DNA from: Bacteroidota bacterium
Lineage (GTDB): Bacteria > Bacteroidota > Bacteroidia > Flavobacteriales_F > PHOS-HE28
DNA length: 45,345 bases
Direction: 5' to 3'
NCBI GenBank assembly: GCA_029573495.1
Contig: JAKQEI010000061.1
Span: 1 to 45,345 of the forward strand
The position numbers were made by a program, and so were the translations under genes. Below are positions 16,856 to 28,100 of the stretch, piece after piece (the stretch's first letter is position 1; every line of letters starts with the position of its first letter). The notes beneath the pieces were generated by a model. The model saw nothing but the letters and a program-made list of their open reading frames with translations, was not told where the DNA came from and did no database searches.

Positions 16856-19800
16856 CTACCGCTCCAGTTCGATGGCGTGCTCGTTGTCCTCCATCACTCG
16901 ATCGATGAACAGGTGGTCGCGGTCGATCTCGGCCCGCAACGGCTTCTCGGCCACCTTGAAGGTGAACGTGTTCCTGCCGCTCACCAGGCGGATCCGGCGT
17001 TGCAGCAAGGGGACATCATTGAGCGACTTGTCGGCCTTCGCACCGAACCTGGGATAACGCAGGATGCTCACGTCGATACAATCGTTCATCGGAGCCGGGG
17101 TCTCCCTGCCCAGACTGTCAGCGTGGTTCTTCTCGCCCCAGAGCTGCAGGGTCACCTCCCACGTGCTATCGGGCAGCATGCGTGCGGAGGCGCTGTCCAC
17201 GCGGTTGTTGTAGAGCGTGATATGCTTGAACCCGTCCTCCAGCAGGTAGGTCAAACTGTCGGGCACCACCTTCTCCAACTCACGGTACATGTCCAAGGCA
17301 GTGGGGTATGGTGGTTCAGCGTATGCGAACGTGTCCACCAGCGCCCGGAAGGCCTTGTTCAAGCTGTCCTCGCCCACGAAGTCGCGCAGACCGTACAGGA
17401 CAATGCTGCCCTTGTTGTAATGGATGTAGCCCTGGTTCTCCACCTCAAGCAGCGGAACCTCCTTCAGGTCCTCCGAGCCGCGCGAACGCTGGTAGCGGTC
17501 GCTTTCGAGCTTGAGGAACTTCCGCATCCGTGCGCGACCATACTCCTTCTCCATGACCATCAGTGCGCTGTACTGGGCCATGCTCTCGCTCAGCAAGGTG
17601 GAGCCCTGCATATCGGCGCCCATCACCTGGTGCGCCCACCATTGATGCCCCATCTCATGGGCCACCACGTAGAACACCATGTCGATGTCGGTGGTGTCGC
17701 TCAGGTCGGCGATGAAGCCGATGCCCTCGCTGTAGGGCATGGTCCCAGGGAAGGCCTGGGCGAAGGTCTGGTAGCGCGGGAACTCGATGATGCGCGCCTG
17801 CTTGTGGCGGTAACGCCCGAAGTGGGTGCTGTAATAGCTCAGCGACTTCTGGATACTGTTGGCCATGCGCGGCACGTTCTCGGTGTGCGTGGGATGGTAG
17901 TACACTTCCACGTCCACGGTATGCGCGGGGTCGGAAGGGTCGGTCCATTTCTCACGCAGCACCTCGTAGCGGGCGCTCATGAACGAGTAGAAGTTCATGC
18001 TCGGGTGGTCCACCACGTACTCGAAGTAGCGCTTACCGTTCTCCGTCCATTCCCGTTCCAAGGAACCCGGTGCGATGGCGATCTGGTCCGGAGCGGTGCT
18101 GATGATGGTGCGCACGTTCACCCAGTCACTGTTCGCCATCAGGTAGTTGTTCATGCGCTGCGATGGATCATCCGTCAGCTTCGGCATGCGTTGCTTCGGA
18201 GGAAGTCCGTGTTTGCGGCGGTCGTTCTTATCCTGCAACTCACCAGCTTCGCTGTATCCGATGACGGGGAGGATGTCCATGTTGTTGAAGAAGGTGCCGT
18301 TCTCGTTCAGTTGCATCACGGAGACGGAGTTCTCGAAACCCTTCGGCACATGGTCGGCCGTGGCCTTGAATTGCAGTTCCTCTCCTGGTAGGAGCGGCTT
18401 GCCCAGCTTATAGATGCGATAGTCCACACGCTCATCGTTCAGGACGAGCGTGGCGCCCGGGATCTCCACCTCCTGCACGATCCCGCTGCTGTTCATGTTC
18501 AGGTGCATGGAGTCGATGGGTGCATCGCTCTTGTTCTTCACTGTGATGCGCGCCACACTGTGCAGGATGCGCTGGTGCGGATCCAGATCGATGGTGAAGG
18601 CGATGTCGGCATAGTGGGGCTGATCGATGCCTTCGTACTTCTTGTAGGTCCTCTCGTAGTACACGGCGTCCTCTTCACGATCGTCGCGGCCCACGACCTC
18701 GTTGAGCCCCTTCGTATTGTAGTAGTTCCATGCGCCCAGCCCGATCCAGGCGGCCAGGGCCGGGAGGATGAGCCACTTGTTCCGTGCGGCGCGCTGGCGC
18801 GCCAGCCGCAAACGCCAGGCCCAGGAGGTCTCCCTTCCGCGGATCCAGAAGAACAGGGCCAGGGCCAGCAGGATCGCACCGAAGGCCGCCCAGTAGGCCT
18901 TGAACCAGGACCAAGCCGTGATCGCGGTGCCGTAGGCGTTCATATCAGAATACTCGGTGCCCGGCGCCGAATTGAATCTGGCGAGGTGGGTACGAACATC
19001 GAGTGCGTTCAGCAGGATGCCACTTCCGATGATGAAGACGATGAACACGGCATACCCCACGTACTTGTTATTCACCAGTACGTGGATCAGGAAGGCGAGC
19101 GTAAGCATGATCCCGAGACCAATGAGGTTGGGCAGGATGTAGTTGCCGAGGTATACCCCCGGTTCCAGTTGGGTGTAGCCGTTCAGCAGTTGGAAGACCA
19201 TGCCGCCGACCGATGCGATCGCCAGAACAAGGGCGAGCAACAACAGCAGCGCGGCGTACTTGCCGAGCAGGCCGATCCCCAACGGCGTGGGCGTCGCATC
19301 ATGCACCTCGTCCAGCTTCGGCTCGCGTTCCTTCCAGACCAGCAGGCCGCTGTAGAAGGTGATGAGGATCATGAGGAAAAGACCGAAGGATCCTTCGGTG
19401 ATGTCATTCACCCGGTAGGTGACAGGATGCAGCGTGTTCTCGTACAGTGAAGAGGAGAAGGAGAGGCCGAGGAACATGTTCAGCAGCCCGATGCCCGTGA
19501 CCAGCAGGAAGGCCGTGCCTTTCAACATGCCGGTGAGGTCGTTCCACACGATCCGGCGCCATTGGCGGAAGTGGGCGGCGCGGTCGAACCGACGGGCGAC
19601 CATCGGAACGTTTACGTGGATCGCCACCGGTGTGGTCTCGTCACCGGGTGGAAGCGCAGGTGCGTTGGCCTTGCGGTCCGTGAAACTGAAGCGCCAGTAG
19701 GACACAAGGAAGACGACCGCCGCCAGTGCCAGCCACAGCAGGCGGTTCCAGAGGAGGACACCGGTCATGGGCAGCAGCATGGTGTTCTTGTCATCCACCG

Positions 19801-20470
19801 TCCAATACCTGCTCACCAGTTCGAAGGCCGTGCCGCCGAAGGGGTCGAGCAAGGCCGCCAGGGTCTGGTTGTCCATCTCGGTCATGAAGCTCTCCGCCAC
19901 GCCGCTGCCCACCATGATCACGATGGCCGTGACGAAGGCGGCCGTGGTGCTTCGAACGAGCACGGCCACGGCGAAGATCACTGCGGCTGAGAACACGATG
20001 TTCGGGATGCTCAGGAAGAGGTAGGCCTGCGCATGTGCAATCAGCACGTTCGCACCGATACGCTCCGGATCCACCCAGGGCATGACGCTGCCGAGGATCA
20101 TCCCCAGCGAAATGCCCAGTAGAGGAAGTGTGGATACGAAGGTGCTTCCAAGGAAGCGGCTCAGCAGGTATTGCCCCTTGTCCAAGGGCGTACTGAACAT
20201 GATCTGTTGCGTATTGTACGCGAAGTCACGGATGGCGCTGGCGTTCACGAACGCGGTGACCATGAGGAGTCCGAGGAATCCGAACGCCGCGTAGTACTGG
20301 TACACCATGAAGGGGGCGTTCAACTTCACGTTGGCGAGCTGACCACCTACGACCAGTTCGTCCCAACTCACCAGACCGAAGCCGAAGAGCGCGAAGAGCA
20401 GCAGGAAGATGTACACCATCGGCTGCCGGAGCCAGTGGCGGAGTTCGATCAGGGTCAGGCGCCAGGTCAT
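16856..20470 (-). CDS. ABC-2 type permease fused to an M1-family aminopeptidase
   Basis: 1204 residues. The first ~550 contain about a dozen hydrophobic helices in the ABC-2 permease style (MTWRLTLIELRHWLRQPMVYIF onwards, with repeated blocks). A further helix near 580 (KWLILPALAAWIGLGAWNYY) leads to an M1 gluzincin peptidase domain with zinc motif HEMGHQWWAH (H938, E939, H942) and a distal Glu in LLSESMAQY (E962), one residue farther than in textbook M1 enzymes but usual for this fusion family as I recall it. The GxMEN motif is replaced by GTMPYSEG. The peptidase should face the periplasm. Its start overlaps the ATPase stop by 4 bp, so the two genes are translationally coupled. Confidence 0.9.
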   Translation of the reverse strand: MTWRLTLIELRHWLRQPMVYIFLLLFALFGFGLVSWDELVVGGQLANVKLNAPFMVYQYYAAFGFLGLLMVTAFVNASAIRDFAYNTQQIMFSTPLDKGQYLLSRFLGSTFVSTLPLLGISLGMILGSVMPWVDPERIGANVLIAHAQAYLFLSIPNIVFSAAVIFAVAVLVRSTTAAFVTAIVIMVGSGVAESFMTEMDNQTLAALLDPFGGTAFELVSRYWTVDDKNTMLLPMTGVLLWNRLLWLALAAVVFLVSYWRFSFTDRKANAPALPPGDETTPVAIHVNVPMVARRFDRAAHFRQWRRIVWNDLTGMLKGTAFLLVTGIGLLNMFLGLSFSSSLYENTLHPVTYRVNDITEGSFGLFLMILITFYSGLLVWKEREPKLDEVHDATPTPLGIGLLGKYAALLLLLALVLAIASVGGMVFQLLNGYTQLEPGVYLGNYILPNLIGLGIMLTLAFLIHVLVNNKYVGYAVFIVFIIGSGILLNALDVRTHLARFNSAPGTEYSDMNAYGTAITAWSWFKAYWAAFGAILLALALFFWIRGRETSWAWRLRLARQRAARNKWLILPALAAWIGLGAWNYYNTKGLNEVVGRDDREEDAVYYERTYKKYEGIDQPHYADIAFTIDLDPHQRILHSVARITVKNKSDAPIDSMHLNMNSSGIVQEVEIPGATLVLNDERVDYRIYKLGKPLLPGEELQFKATADHVPKGFENSVSVMQLNENGTFFNNMDILPVIGYSEAGELQDKNDRRKHGLPPKQRMPKLTDDPSQRMNNYLMANSDWVNVRTIISTAPDQIAIAPGSLEREWTENGKRYFEYVVDHPSMNFYSFMSARYEVLREKWTDPSDPAHTVDVEVYYHPTHTENVPRMANSIQKSLSYYSTHFGRYRHKQARIIEFPRYQTFAQAFPGTMPYSEGIGFIADLSDTTDIDMVFYVVAHEMGHQWWAHQVMGADMQGSTLLSESMAQYSALMVMEKEYGRARMRKFLKLESDRYQRSRGSEDLKEVPLLEVENQGYIHYNKGSIVLYGLRDFVGEDSLNKAFRALVDTFAYAEPPYPTALDMYRELEKVVPDSLTYLLEDGFKHITLYNNRVDSASARMLPDSTWEVTLQLWGEKNHADSLGRETPAPMNDCIDVSILRYPRFGAKADKSLNDVPLLQRRIRLVSGRNTFTFKVAEKPLRAEIDRDHLFIDRVMEDNEHAIELER

Positions 20471-21354
20471 GCGGTTGCGGTGTTATGCGCCCCGTTGATG
20501 TGGCTGAAGAAGACATCCTCCAACGAGGGCTCCACTCCGACGAAACCGTTGCCGGGGTCACCTTCACTGTACACGTGTATCGAAGGCCTGCCAGCGATGA
20601 GCTTGTTGCTGATCACCTTGTTGCTGGCGTGATATTCCTCGACCTCGTTCTTGGCGATGCTCTTCTCCCAGATCCGGCCCTTCACCTGGTGCAGCGCATC
20701 GGTCGGCGCGCCCGCGAAGAGCAGTCGTCCCTTGTTGATGATGGCCATGTTGTTGCACAGTTCCTGCACATCCTGCACGATATGGGTGCTGAGGATCACC
20801 ACCACGTTCTCACCGATCTCCGTCAACAGGTTGTAGAACCGGTTGCGCTCACCGGGGTCGAGGCCGGCCGTTGGTTCGTCCACGATGATGAGCTTCGGCT
20901 CACCGATGAGCGATTGGGCGATGCCGAAGCGCTGTTTCATGCCGCCGCTGAAGCCAGCGATGCGACGGTCACGGTGCTCCCAGAGGTTGACCTTCTGCAG
21001 GAGGGCCTCCACCAGCGCCCGTCGTTCCTTGTTGTCGACCACCCCTTTGAGCAGGGCGATGTGGTCGAGCATGTGGTAGGCGCTCACCCTGGGGTACACG
21101 CCGAACTCCTGGGGCAGGTAGCCCAACACCCGACGCACTGCGGGCTTGTCGTTCAGGATGTCGATATCCCCGAGCACGGCGCTGCCCTCATCGGCTTCCT
21201 GCAGGGTGGCCAGGATCCGCATGAGCGTGCTCTTGCCGGCGCCGTTGGGTCCAAGCAGGCCGAACATCCCGGTGGGTATGGTCAGGCTCACATTATCCAA
21301 TGCCTTCACGCCGTTCGCGTAGGTCTTGCTCAATCCGGTGATCGTCAGCTGCAT
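20467..21354 (-). CDS. ABC transporter ATP-binding protein
   Basis: 295 residues. Walker A GPNGAGKST (about 35-43), signature FSGGMKQRFG, Walker B LIIVDEPTAGLD and the switch His in ILSTHIV are all intact, so it should hydrolyse ATP. A ~70-residue C-terminal extension follows the ABC domain. It overlaps the permease/M1 peptidase gene (ATGA overlap) and is its energising subunit. Transported substrate unknown; peptide or envelope-related export fits the fused peptidase but is inference. Confidence 0.95.
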   Translation of the reverse strand: MQLTITGLSKTYANGVKALDNVSLTIPTGMFGLLGPNGAGKSTLMRILATLQEADEGSAVLGDIDILNDKPAVRRVLGYLPQEFGVYPRVSAYHMLDHIALLKGVVDNKERRALVEALLQKVNLWEHRDRRIAGFSGGMKQRFGIAQSLIGEPKLIIVDEPTAGLDPGERNRFYNLLTEIGENVVVILSTHIVQDVQELCNNMAIINKGRLLFAGAPTDALHQVKGRIWEKSIAKNEVEEYHASNKVISNKLIAGRPSIHVYSEGDPGNGFVGVEPSLEDVFFSHINGAHNTATA

Positions 21355-21505
21355 GGTTGGTGTCCGATTTCAATGCCAAGATGCTGTTTCCGATCGGAAC
21401 CGCGGGCGGAGCCCACACGGACGGCGTCCGGAAGTGATGGCCGGTCGTTCGGCGGGCAGCGAACCGTTGGGGCTCATCCTGCGTCATCATCCATATCCCG
21501 GACGC

Positions 21506-23116
21506 ATGCCTCCCTACCTCTCCATCGTCCTGATGCTCCTCTTCGGTCCGGCAACCGGACAGACCGTTACTTGGCTGCTGGATGAAGCTGTGGACTATCA
21601 GTTCAATCCGGGTATGCCGAGGCACGCGCTGGCTGCCGACCAGGGTCACCTGCTGGAGATGCGTTCGGTGGGCATTGACTTCATCTATGGCACTACCACT
21701 TACGGCACGGTTGCCCTCGACCTCCGCGATCCTTCCACTGGCGATCTGGTCAGGTCATGCTTGCTCGGTGATTCGGTCGCGGTGAAGGCGGTGGAGATCG
21801 GTCCGGATGGCGTGGCCTATTTCACGGGCCGGTTCCTGGGTGCAGGCATGGACCTTTGCGACGGGTCAGTTGTAGTGGGGATGGACGGTGGCCCATTCAC
21901 CGAGAACCATTTCCTTCTCGCTTGGGACCTCAGCAACGACGGGTTCCTGTGGGTGCGCAACCTGAGCCTGACGCATGGGATGGTGGAGGATGTCCCGTCC
22001 ATTGCGGTCGATCCGGCAGGTAGGCTTTGGTACTTGCTGCGCCATTTCACGGATGCCCTGGTCGTCCAGGTGGATGAAGATGGCGAGGATGTCATATCCC
22101 GCAGCATGGACGGCCTTCGACACCTGGGCACCCTCAGCTTCGACCCTTGGGGCGGGCTCTATGTGAGCGGTTCTTGCGAGAACGGGACCTTGACCTTCGG
22201 AGGAGAGGAATTTCCCGTGATGAGCAATGAGGGCTACAACATGTTCGTCCTTCGGTTCAAGCCCGATGGCACCGCTGGATTCGCCCGGTTCGCGGAGGAC
22301 ATCACCTTCCAGGACCCGACGGTCGTGGCCACGAACGATGGCCATGCCTATCTGGCTGGATCGATCTTCATCGGTACCAATTGGGGTGGTTTGCCCGTCG
22401 GCGGTGCGATCTGGGGTTCGAACGTCTTCATCGCCCGGTTGGACAGTACCGGGACCTTTGAATGGATACTTGGTCCAGACTTAACGCCCGGCCAGATCCT
22501 CGGCGATGTGGATCGTGCGAAGGGACCATGCATCGATGTGGATGACTCGGGTTCCGTATTCTTCCTTGGGATGTGCCGTGGCCTGGTGCAATGGGGGAGC
22601 GGCGTAACAAGCGGGACCGGTGCCACCGCTGAACGCAGCCTCACGTTGCTCGCCGTGAACGCGGCTGGGGATCCGCAATGGTCGGTGAACAGTGAGCCGG
22701 CAACATGGGCGGTGACCCCTCAAGGCCTGGCGGTGGCGGACGACGGTGCTTCCGTTCATTTCATGGCCCACCTGGCCGATCCGCTGGTCATGAGCGGGCT
22801 CACCGCTGGGACACTTGGCCAGCAATCCGCGGTGACCGGGCGGATCGTCATGATGCCCACGGATGTTGATGAACGGGACGGAACGGTGCGGTTGGTGGGC
22901 TGGCCGATACCGGCAACGGAAGCGCTGTACGTCGAGTGGCCGGGTGATGCCCAGGTCCGTGCTGATCTTATTGGATCGACCGGTCAGGTGGTCCGTTCCT
23001 TAACGCTCACACCAGGGGTGAACGTTGTCAGGCTCGGGGACCTGCCTGCAGGGGCCTACCTGCTTCGCACGACGCAAGGGGAAGTGGTGCGGTTCGTCGT
23101 GGAGTGTACCCATTGA
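21506..23116 (+). CDS. T9SS cargo protein with propeller-like repeats
   Basis: 536 residues from ATG 21506 (MPPYLSIVLMLLFGPATGQ, a signal peptide); the frame is open a further 60 codons upstream but without a plausible signal. The body has repeated blade-like units (GPDGVAYFTGRFLGAG, DPAGRLWYLLRHFTD, DPWGGLYVSGSCENG, NDGHAYLAGSIFIG, DDSGSVFFLGMCRG), often with Cys and Asp/Asn-Gly turns, and a T9SS sorting domain over the last ~80 residues (GWPIPATEALYVEW, GAYLLRTTQGEVVRFVVE). Predicted surface or secreted protein; no enzymatic motif seen. A tandem homologue lies 46 bp downstream. Confidence 0.85.
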   Translation: MPPYLSIVLMLLFGPATGQTVTWLLDEAVDYQFNPGMPRHALAADQGHLLEMRSVGIDFIYGTTTYGTVALDLRDPSTGDLVRSCLLGDSVAVKAVEIGPDGVAYFTGRFLGAGMDLCDGSVVVGMDGGPFTENHFLLAWDLSNDGFLWVRNLSLTHGMVEDVPSIAVDPAGRLWYLLRHFTDALVVQVDEDGEDVISRSMDGLRHLGTLSFDPWGGLYVSGSCENGTLTFGGEEFPVMSNEGYNMFVLRFKPDGTAGFARFAEDITFQDPTVVATNDGHAYLAGSIFIGTNWGGLPVGGAIWGSNVFIARLDSTGTFEWILGPDLTPGQILGDVDRAKGPCIDVDDSGSVFFLGMCRGLVQWGSGVTSGTGATAERSLTLLAVNAAGDPQWSVNSEPATWAVTPQGLAVADDGASVHFMAHLADPLVMSGLTAGTLGQQSAVTGRIVMMPTDVDERDGTVRLVGWPIPATEALYVEWPGDAQVRADLIGSTGQVVRSLTLTPGVNVVRLGDLPAGAYLLRTTQGEVVRFVVECTH

Positions 23117-23162
23117 GCGGGGATGGTGATGGCGTGTATCCCTATCCGACCATCTTTGGACC

Positions 23163-25193
23163 ATGAGAGCCGCCCTCCTGACCTTCTGTTCCCTCCTCTT
23201 CGTCAACGCGCATGCCCAACAGTGGAACTGGGCGGCTGATGCCGGTGGTGGAGGCAACGTGGACTTCTGCCACGACATCGCGACGGACAGCCAGGGCAAC
23301 GCCTATTGGGTGGGGACCGTGAGCGGTGATGTGGACTTCGGTTGTGCCACGCTTTCCACCGGCAACAGCGACATCCTCGGCTTCCTGGCCAAGCGTGCAC
23401 CCGATGGCACCTGCGTGTGGGTGCGCGGGATCACGGTCGGCTTTGACGAGGTGTGGGCATACGGCATCGCGATCGATCATGGGGACCGGATCTACGTAAC
23501 GGGCCGTTACAACGGCACTGCTTCCTTCGGTGATGGCATCACATTGAGCAGCCTGGGCAGTGATGATATCTTCCTGGCGCGATACGACACGGGGGGTGTA
23601 TGCCATTGGGCGCGTCGTGCCGGAGGCAGCGGGTCGAGCGACGAAGCCCGAAGTGTGGACGTGTCGGCGGATGGCGGCGTCTTCCTTACCGGATACAGCG
23701 GGGGCACCGCCATCACCTTCGATGCGATGACCATTCCCAACACCGGCAATTTCAGGCAGATCCTGGTCGCACGCTACGACAGCCTCGGCACCGTGCAATG
23801 GGCGAAGGCGAGCACGGGCAATGGCCAGGGGAAATCGGCACGGGCGATCAGTGTGGCGGGTGATCGCTTGTTCGTGACCGGTCAGGTCGGCTTCTCCGCG
23901 GCCACTTTCGATGGTGTTCCCATCACACCCGGGGCCCAGGGAAGCTACCTCTACGTGCTGGCCATCGATCTGGAGGGCAACGTCGACTGGGCGCGCAGCT
24001 ACGGTAGCGGTGATCACGAAGGCATGGGCATCAGCGCGGATACGCTCGGCAGCGTGTTCGTGGCCGGGCGCATGTGGGGAGACCTCTCCCTCCCGAACGA
24101 TACGCTCACCTCAGTCAGCAGCAACGATGATATCCTGGTGATGAAATTGGATCGCGATGGCGACCTGCACTGGGCACGCAGCACCGGCTCATCACAACGC
24201 GACCTCAGCTGGAGCGTGGCGGCCGATGGCATGGGCAACGCCTACTTCTCCGCGCAGTTCAACCAGAGCATCGACTACTTCGGCACGCCCATCACCGCGC
24301 TCGGTGGAGAGGACATCCTGATCAGCAAGCTCGATGGCGAGGGTGAGGTCGTGTGGGCGGCGCGCCCAAGCGGCTTCCAGCGCGACATACCGTTGTGCAT
24401 CCATCGTCGGGCTTCGGCGCCGCACGAGTTCTACTTCGGCGGCTACTTCTGGGGCGCCATCACCTACGGCAGCACCACGATCGATGACGTGCAGAACGGC
24501 GACGCGATGATCGTGGCCGGCGTGGACACGACGTTCGATGTGAGCATGTACGCCACACCTATATGCCCCGGCGATTGTGATGGCGTGGCCTATGCATTCG
24601 CCCACGGTACGGGACCGATGACCTATGTGTGGGATACCGGTGCCGATACGCCGGGCATTGCAGGGCTGTGCGAGGGGACACATATCGTTCAGGTGACCGA
24701 GGCGGAAGGGAATTCCATCATTGATACGGTCTACGTGACCGCATCGGTCGAAACGGCGTTGGTCATTCAGATCGATGGCGATTCCCTTTGGGTGGAAGGC
24801 GGGAGCGATTGGGTCTGGGAATTGGACGGGTTCCAGGTCGGAGCGGGCCAGCCCTACCACATCGCATGGGCCAGTGGCATCTACATGGTTCGTTACATCG
24901 ATGAGAGCGGCTGTCTGAGCGGTTCGGCGGAGATGATGGTCGTGCTGAACGTCGGTCTGCCGGAACATGGTGTATCCGATATGCACGCCTGGCCCATCCC
25001 GGCGGATCACATGCTCGTCATCGAGCGATCGTCGTCATCCACTCCTGCTGAAATGCTTGATGTCAACGGCCGGTCGGTCCGAAGCTTCCTGTTGAGGACG
25101 GGTCGCAATGCGATCGAGGTCGGCGATCTCGTCCCGGGTATGTACGTGATCCGTTGTGCGGATGGCGGTGTACTGCGGATCGTGGTGGGTTAG
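23163..25193 (+). CDS. T9SS cargo protein with SBBP-like propeller repeats
   Basis: 676 residues with a signal peptide (MRAALLTFCSLLFVNAHAQ). At least seven blade-like repeats of ~55 residues have the pattern G..D.FL.RYD..G...WAR..GG (DDIFLARYDTGGVCHWARRAG, QILVARYDSLGTVQWAKAS, DDILVMKLDRDGDLHWARSTG, EDILISKLDGEGEVVWAARPS). They are followed by a SprB-like Cys-containing module (PICPGDCDGVAYAFAHGTGP) and a T9SS sorting domain (HAWPIPADHMLVIE, GMYVIRCADGGVLRIVVG). CATCTTTG (23151-23158), one base off the -7 consensus, lies just before the ATG. Stop is 2 bp from the convergent RND gene stop. Confidence 0.87.
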   Translation: MRAALLTFCSLLFVNAHAQQWNWAADAGGGGNVDFCHDIATDSQGNAYWVGTVSGDVDFGCATLSTGNSDILGFLAKRAPDGTCVWVRGITVGFDEVWAYGIAIDHGDRIYVTGRYNGTASFGDGITLSSLGSDDIFLARYDTGGVCHWARRAGGSGSSDEARSVDVSADGGVFLTGYSGGTAITFDAMTIPNTGNFRQILVARYDSLGTVQWAKASTGNGQGKSARAISVAGDRLFVTGQVGFSAATFDGVPITPGAQGSYLYVLAIDLEGNVDWARSYGSGDHEGMGISADTLGSVFVAGRMWGDLSLPNDTLTSVSSNDDILVMKLDRDGDLHWARSTGSSQRDLSWSVAADGMGNAYFSAQFNQSIDYFGTPITALGGEDILISKLDGEGEVVWAARPSGFQRDIPLCIHRRASAPHEFYFGGYFWGAITYGSTTIDDVQNGDAMIVAGVDTTFDVSMYATPICPGDCDGVAYAFAHGTGPMTYVWDTGADTPGIAGLCEGTHIVQVTEAEGNSIIDTVYVTASVETALVIQIDGDSLWVEGGSDWVWELDGFQVGAGQPYHIAWASGIYMVRYIDESGCLSGSAEMMVVLNVGLPEHGVSDMHAWPIPADHMLVIERSSSSTPAEMLDVNGRSVRSFLLRTGRNAIEVGDLVPGMYVIRCADGGVLRIVVG

Positions 25194-25195
25194 GT

Positions 25196-28100
25196 TCACA
25201 CCTTCGGCGGTATCAACTTGTACACTACCGGGGTCACCAGACGGCTGAGGACCGTGCTGCTGATCAAACCACCGATCAATACGATCGCCAAAGGCGAAAT
25301 GAGCGGGTTCGTGCTGTAGGCGATCGGCAGCAGGCCACCGATCGCGGTGAGGCTCGTGAGCACGATGGGCAGGAAGCGCATCTCGCCCGCTTCGCGGATC
25401 GCTTCCTCCAAGGTGCGTCCTTCTGTTCGCAGCTGGTTCGTGAAGTCAACGAGCAGGATCGTGTTCTTCACCTCGATCCCGGCCAGTGCGATAAGCCCCA
25501 CGATCGCCACGAAGCTCAGGCTGTTGCCCGTGAGCCACAATGCCAGCACCGCGCCCACGATACCCAGGGGGATCACACTCAGCACGATCAAGGTGCTCTT
25601 GAAGGTGCCGAACTCCAGCACCAGCACGGCGATGAACAGGAAGATCGTCGCAAGGATGATGGTGCCGAACCCGCCGAAGCTGTCCTGCCTCGTTTCGATC
25701 TCACCGCCCATCGAATAACCGTACCCGGCGGGTAGCTTCATTTCATCCATGGCCTTGATCGTCGCGTTGAGTGCATCATCCACCAAGTAGCCCTGTTGTA
25801 CGAAACTGCTCACCGATACGTAGCGCCGCTTGCCCAGGTGCTTGATCGTCTGGGCCGAGGCTTCCAGGCGCAGGTCGGCCACCTGGCGGAGCGGGATGCT
25901 CGCGCCACTGCGACTGGTCACGTACAGATCATCGAACACGTGCAGGTCAGCGCGCTGCCCCTTCGGCACGGTGATCACCACCTCGCGTTCCACGCCCTGG
26001 GGGTCATTGAAGGCGCCCATACCCAGTCCCGCCACCGCGAGGCGCACGGTGCGGTCAATGTCCACCGTGGCGATGCCCAGCATGCTCGCCTTATCGCGGT
26101 CGATCCGCACGCGCAGGTCGCTCTTCAGGTTCGCCATCGGGTCGTCCACGTAAAGGCTACCGGGCATGTCCTTCAGCATGGTCGCCACCTGGGCACTGAT
26201 GCGGCGAAGCGTGTCCAGGTCCTCCCCGAAGATGCGAACCTCCACGGGTGCCAGTTGCGGCGGACCCTGCTCGAAATCCTTCACCTCGATCTGTGCCCCG
26301 GGAACCTGTGAGAAGGTGTTCCGAAGGTCGTCGATCACACGAAGCTTCTCCTTCGTGCCGGTGCGCGGCTGAAGTTGCACGAACAGCTGCGCGAAGTCCG
26401 TGCGTTCGTTCTCGGGCTGCACGTTGTAATAGACCTGCGGATTGCCCTTGCCGACGTTGGTGGTGTAGTAAAGCACTTCCGGACGATGCGCCAGTTCGCG
26501 CTCGACCAGGCGCGCGAGGCTGTCGGTACGGGCCAGGTTGCTCTGCAAGGGAGCCACCACGTTCACCATGAACTGTGGCTTCTCGGACGCGGGGAACAGG
26601 CTGAACCCGATCACGTTCATCAGCCCCAGCGAACCGATGAAGATGAACAGTGCCACCACCAGTGTCATGCGTGGGTTGCGCAGGGAGCGTTCCAACAGGG
26701 GGGCGTAGGTGACGTGGATGCCGCGCTTCAAGCTGCGCAGGAATGTATTGCCCTGCGCGTCGTGATGCGGTTTCAGCAGCCGGATGCTCAGGAAGGGTAC
26801 GATCGTGAGCGAGACGAACATGCTCGATATCACTGCGAGTATGACCGCCAACGGCAGGCTGCGGATGAACTCACCGCTCGCTTCGGGCATCAGTGCCAGC
26901 GGCATGAAGGCGATGCACAGCGTCACCGTACACCCGATCACCGCCACACCGATCTCCTTCACCGCGCCGAGCACGGAATCCATCGGCTTCCGACCTTCCC
27001 GCAGCCACCGTTCGATGTTCTCGACCACCACGATGCTGTCATCGACCAGGAGACCGAGGGCCACCACCAATCCCACGATGCTCAGCTGGTTCAGGGAGAA
27101 TCCCATGGCGTTGAGCATGATCACACCCATGGCCAGGGAAAGGGGGATGCTGATCATCACCACCAAGGACGCACGGTTGCCGAGTGGTAGCAGGGTGAGC
27201 AGTACCAGGGCGATGGCGATCGCGAAGTCACGCCCGAGATGTCCTAGCCGGAAGTTCACGGCCTCGGCCTGATCAAAGTGGACCTCCAGCGCGATGTTCT
27301 CAGGCAGCTGCGTACGGAACGCCTCGAGCACCGGCTTGTAACCGGCCTGCGCCGCACTGATGTTCATGTCGCTCTTCATCGCCGCATTCACCACCACGCT
27401 CCGGTGGCCGTTCAAGCGTGTGATATGGCGGTCCTCCTGGTAGGAGTCCATCACGCTGGCGACATCACGCAGCAGCGTGTTCCCTCCATCCGCCGTCGCC
27501 ACCACGGTCTGCGCGATGTCCGCCGCATCGACGTAGCTGCCGCTCGTCTTCACGTTCAGTGTCTTCGTGCCCACGTCCACGCTGCCGCCGGGGATGTTCG
27601 CCATCTCGCTCTGCACCGCGCCGATCACCTGCGAAAGCGGGATGTTCAGCCGGGCCAGCTTCTCCAGTTCCAGGTCGATCCGCACCGTGGCTGCGGGCAG
27701 CCCGTTCACCTCCACCTTCTTGAGCATCGGTACGGTTTCCAGCTCCTCCTGCAGGCGCTCGGCCTGTTCCTTCATGACTTGGCGTGGGGCGTTCTCGCTG
27801 ACCAGCGCCACCTGCAGGACGTTCACGCTGGTCGGCGTCGCCTTCTGCACGTCGATGCTGCGGACGTCCGGTGGCAGCTCGGCGCGCAGTGCGTTGATCT
27901 CCTGGACCAGCTCCTGATGCTTGCGGTCCACGTCCACGCCATAAAGGGCATCGACCCGTATCACCGCGACACCATCCTTGATCGTACTGTATACGCGCTT
28001 GATGTCATCCAGCTCGGTCACCCGCTTCTCGATCGGGTCAACCACGAGGTTCTCCATGTCCTCCGGGCTCGTACCGGGGTACACCGCCACGATCGGGTAG

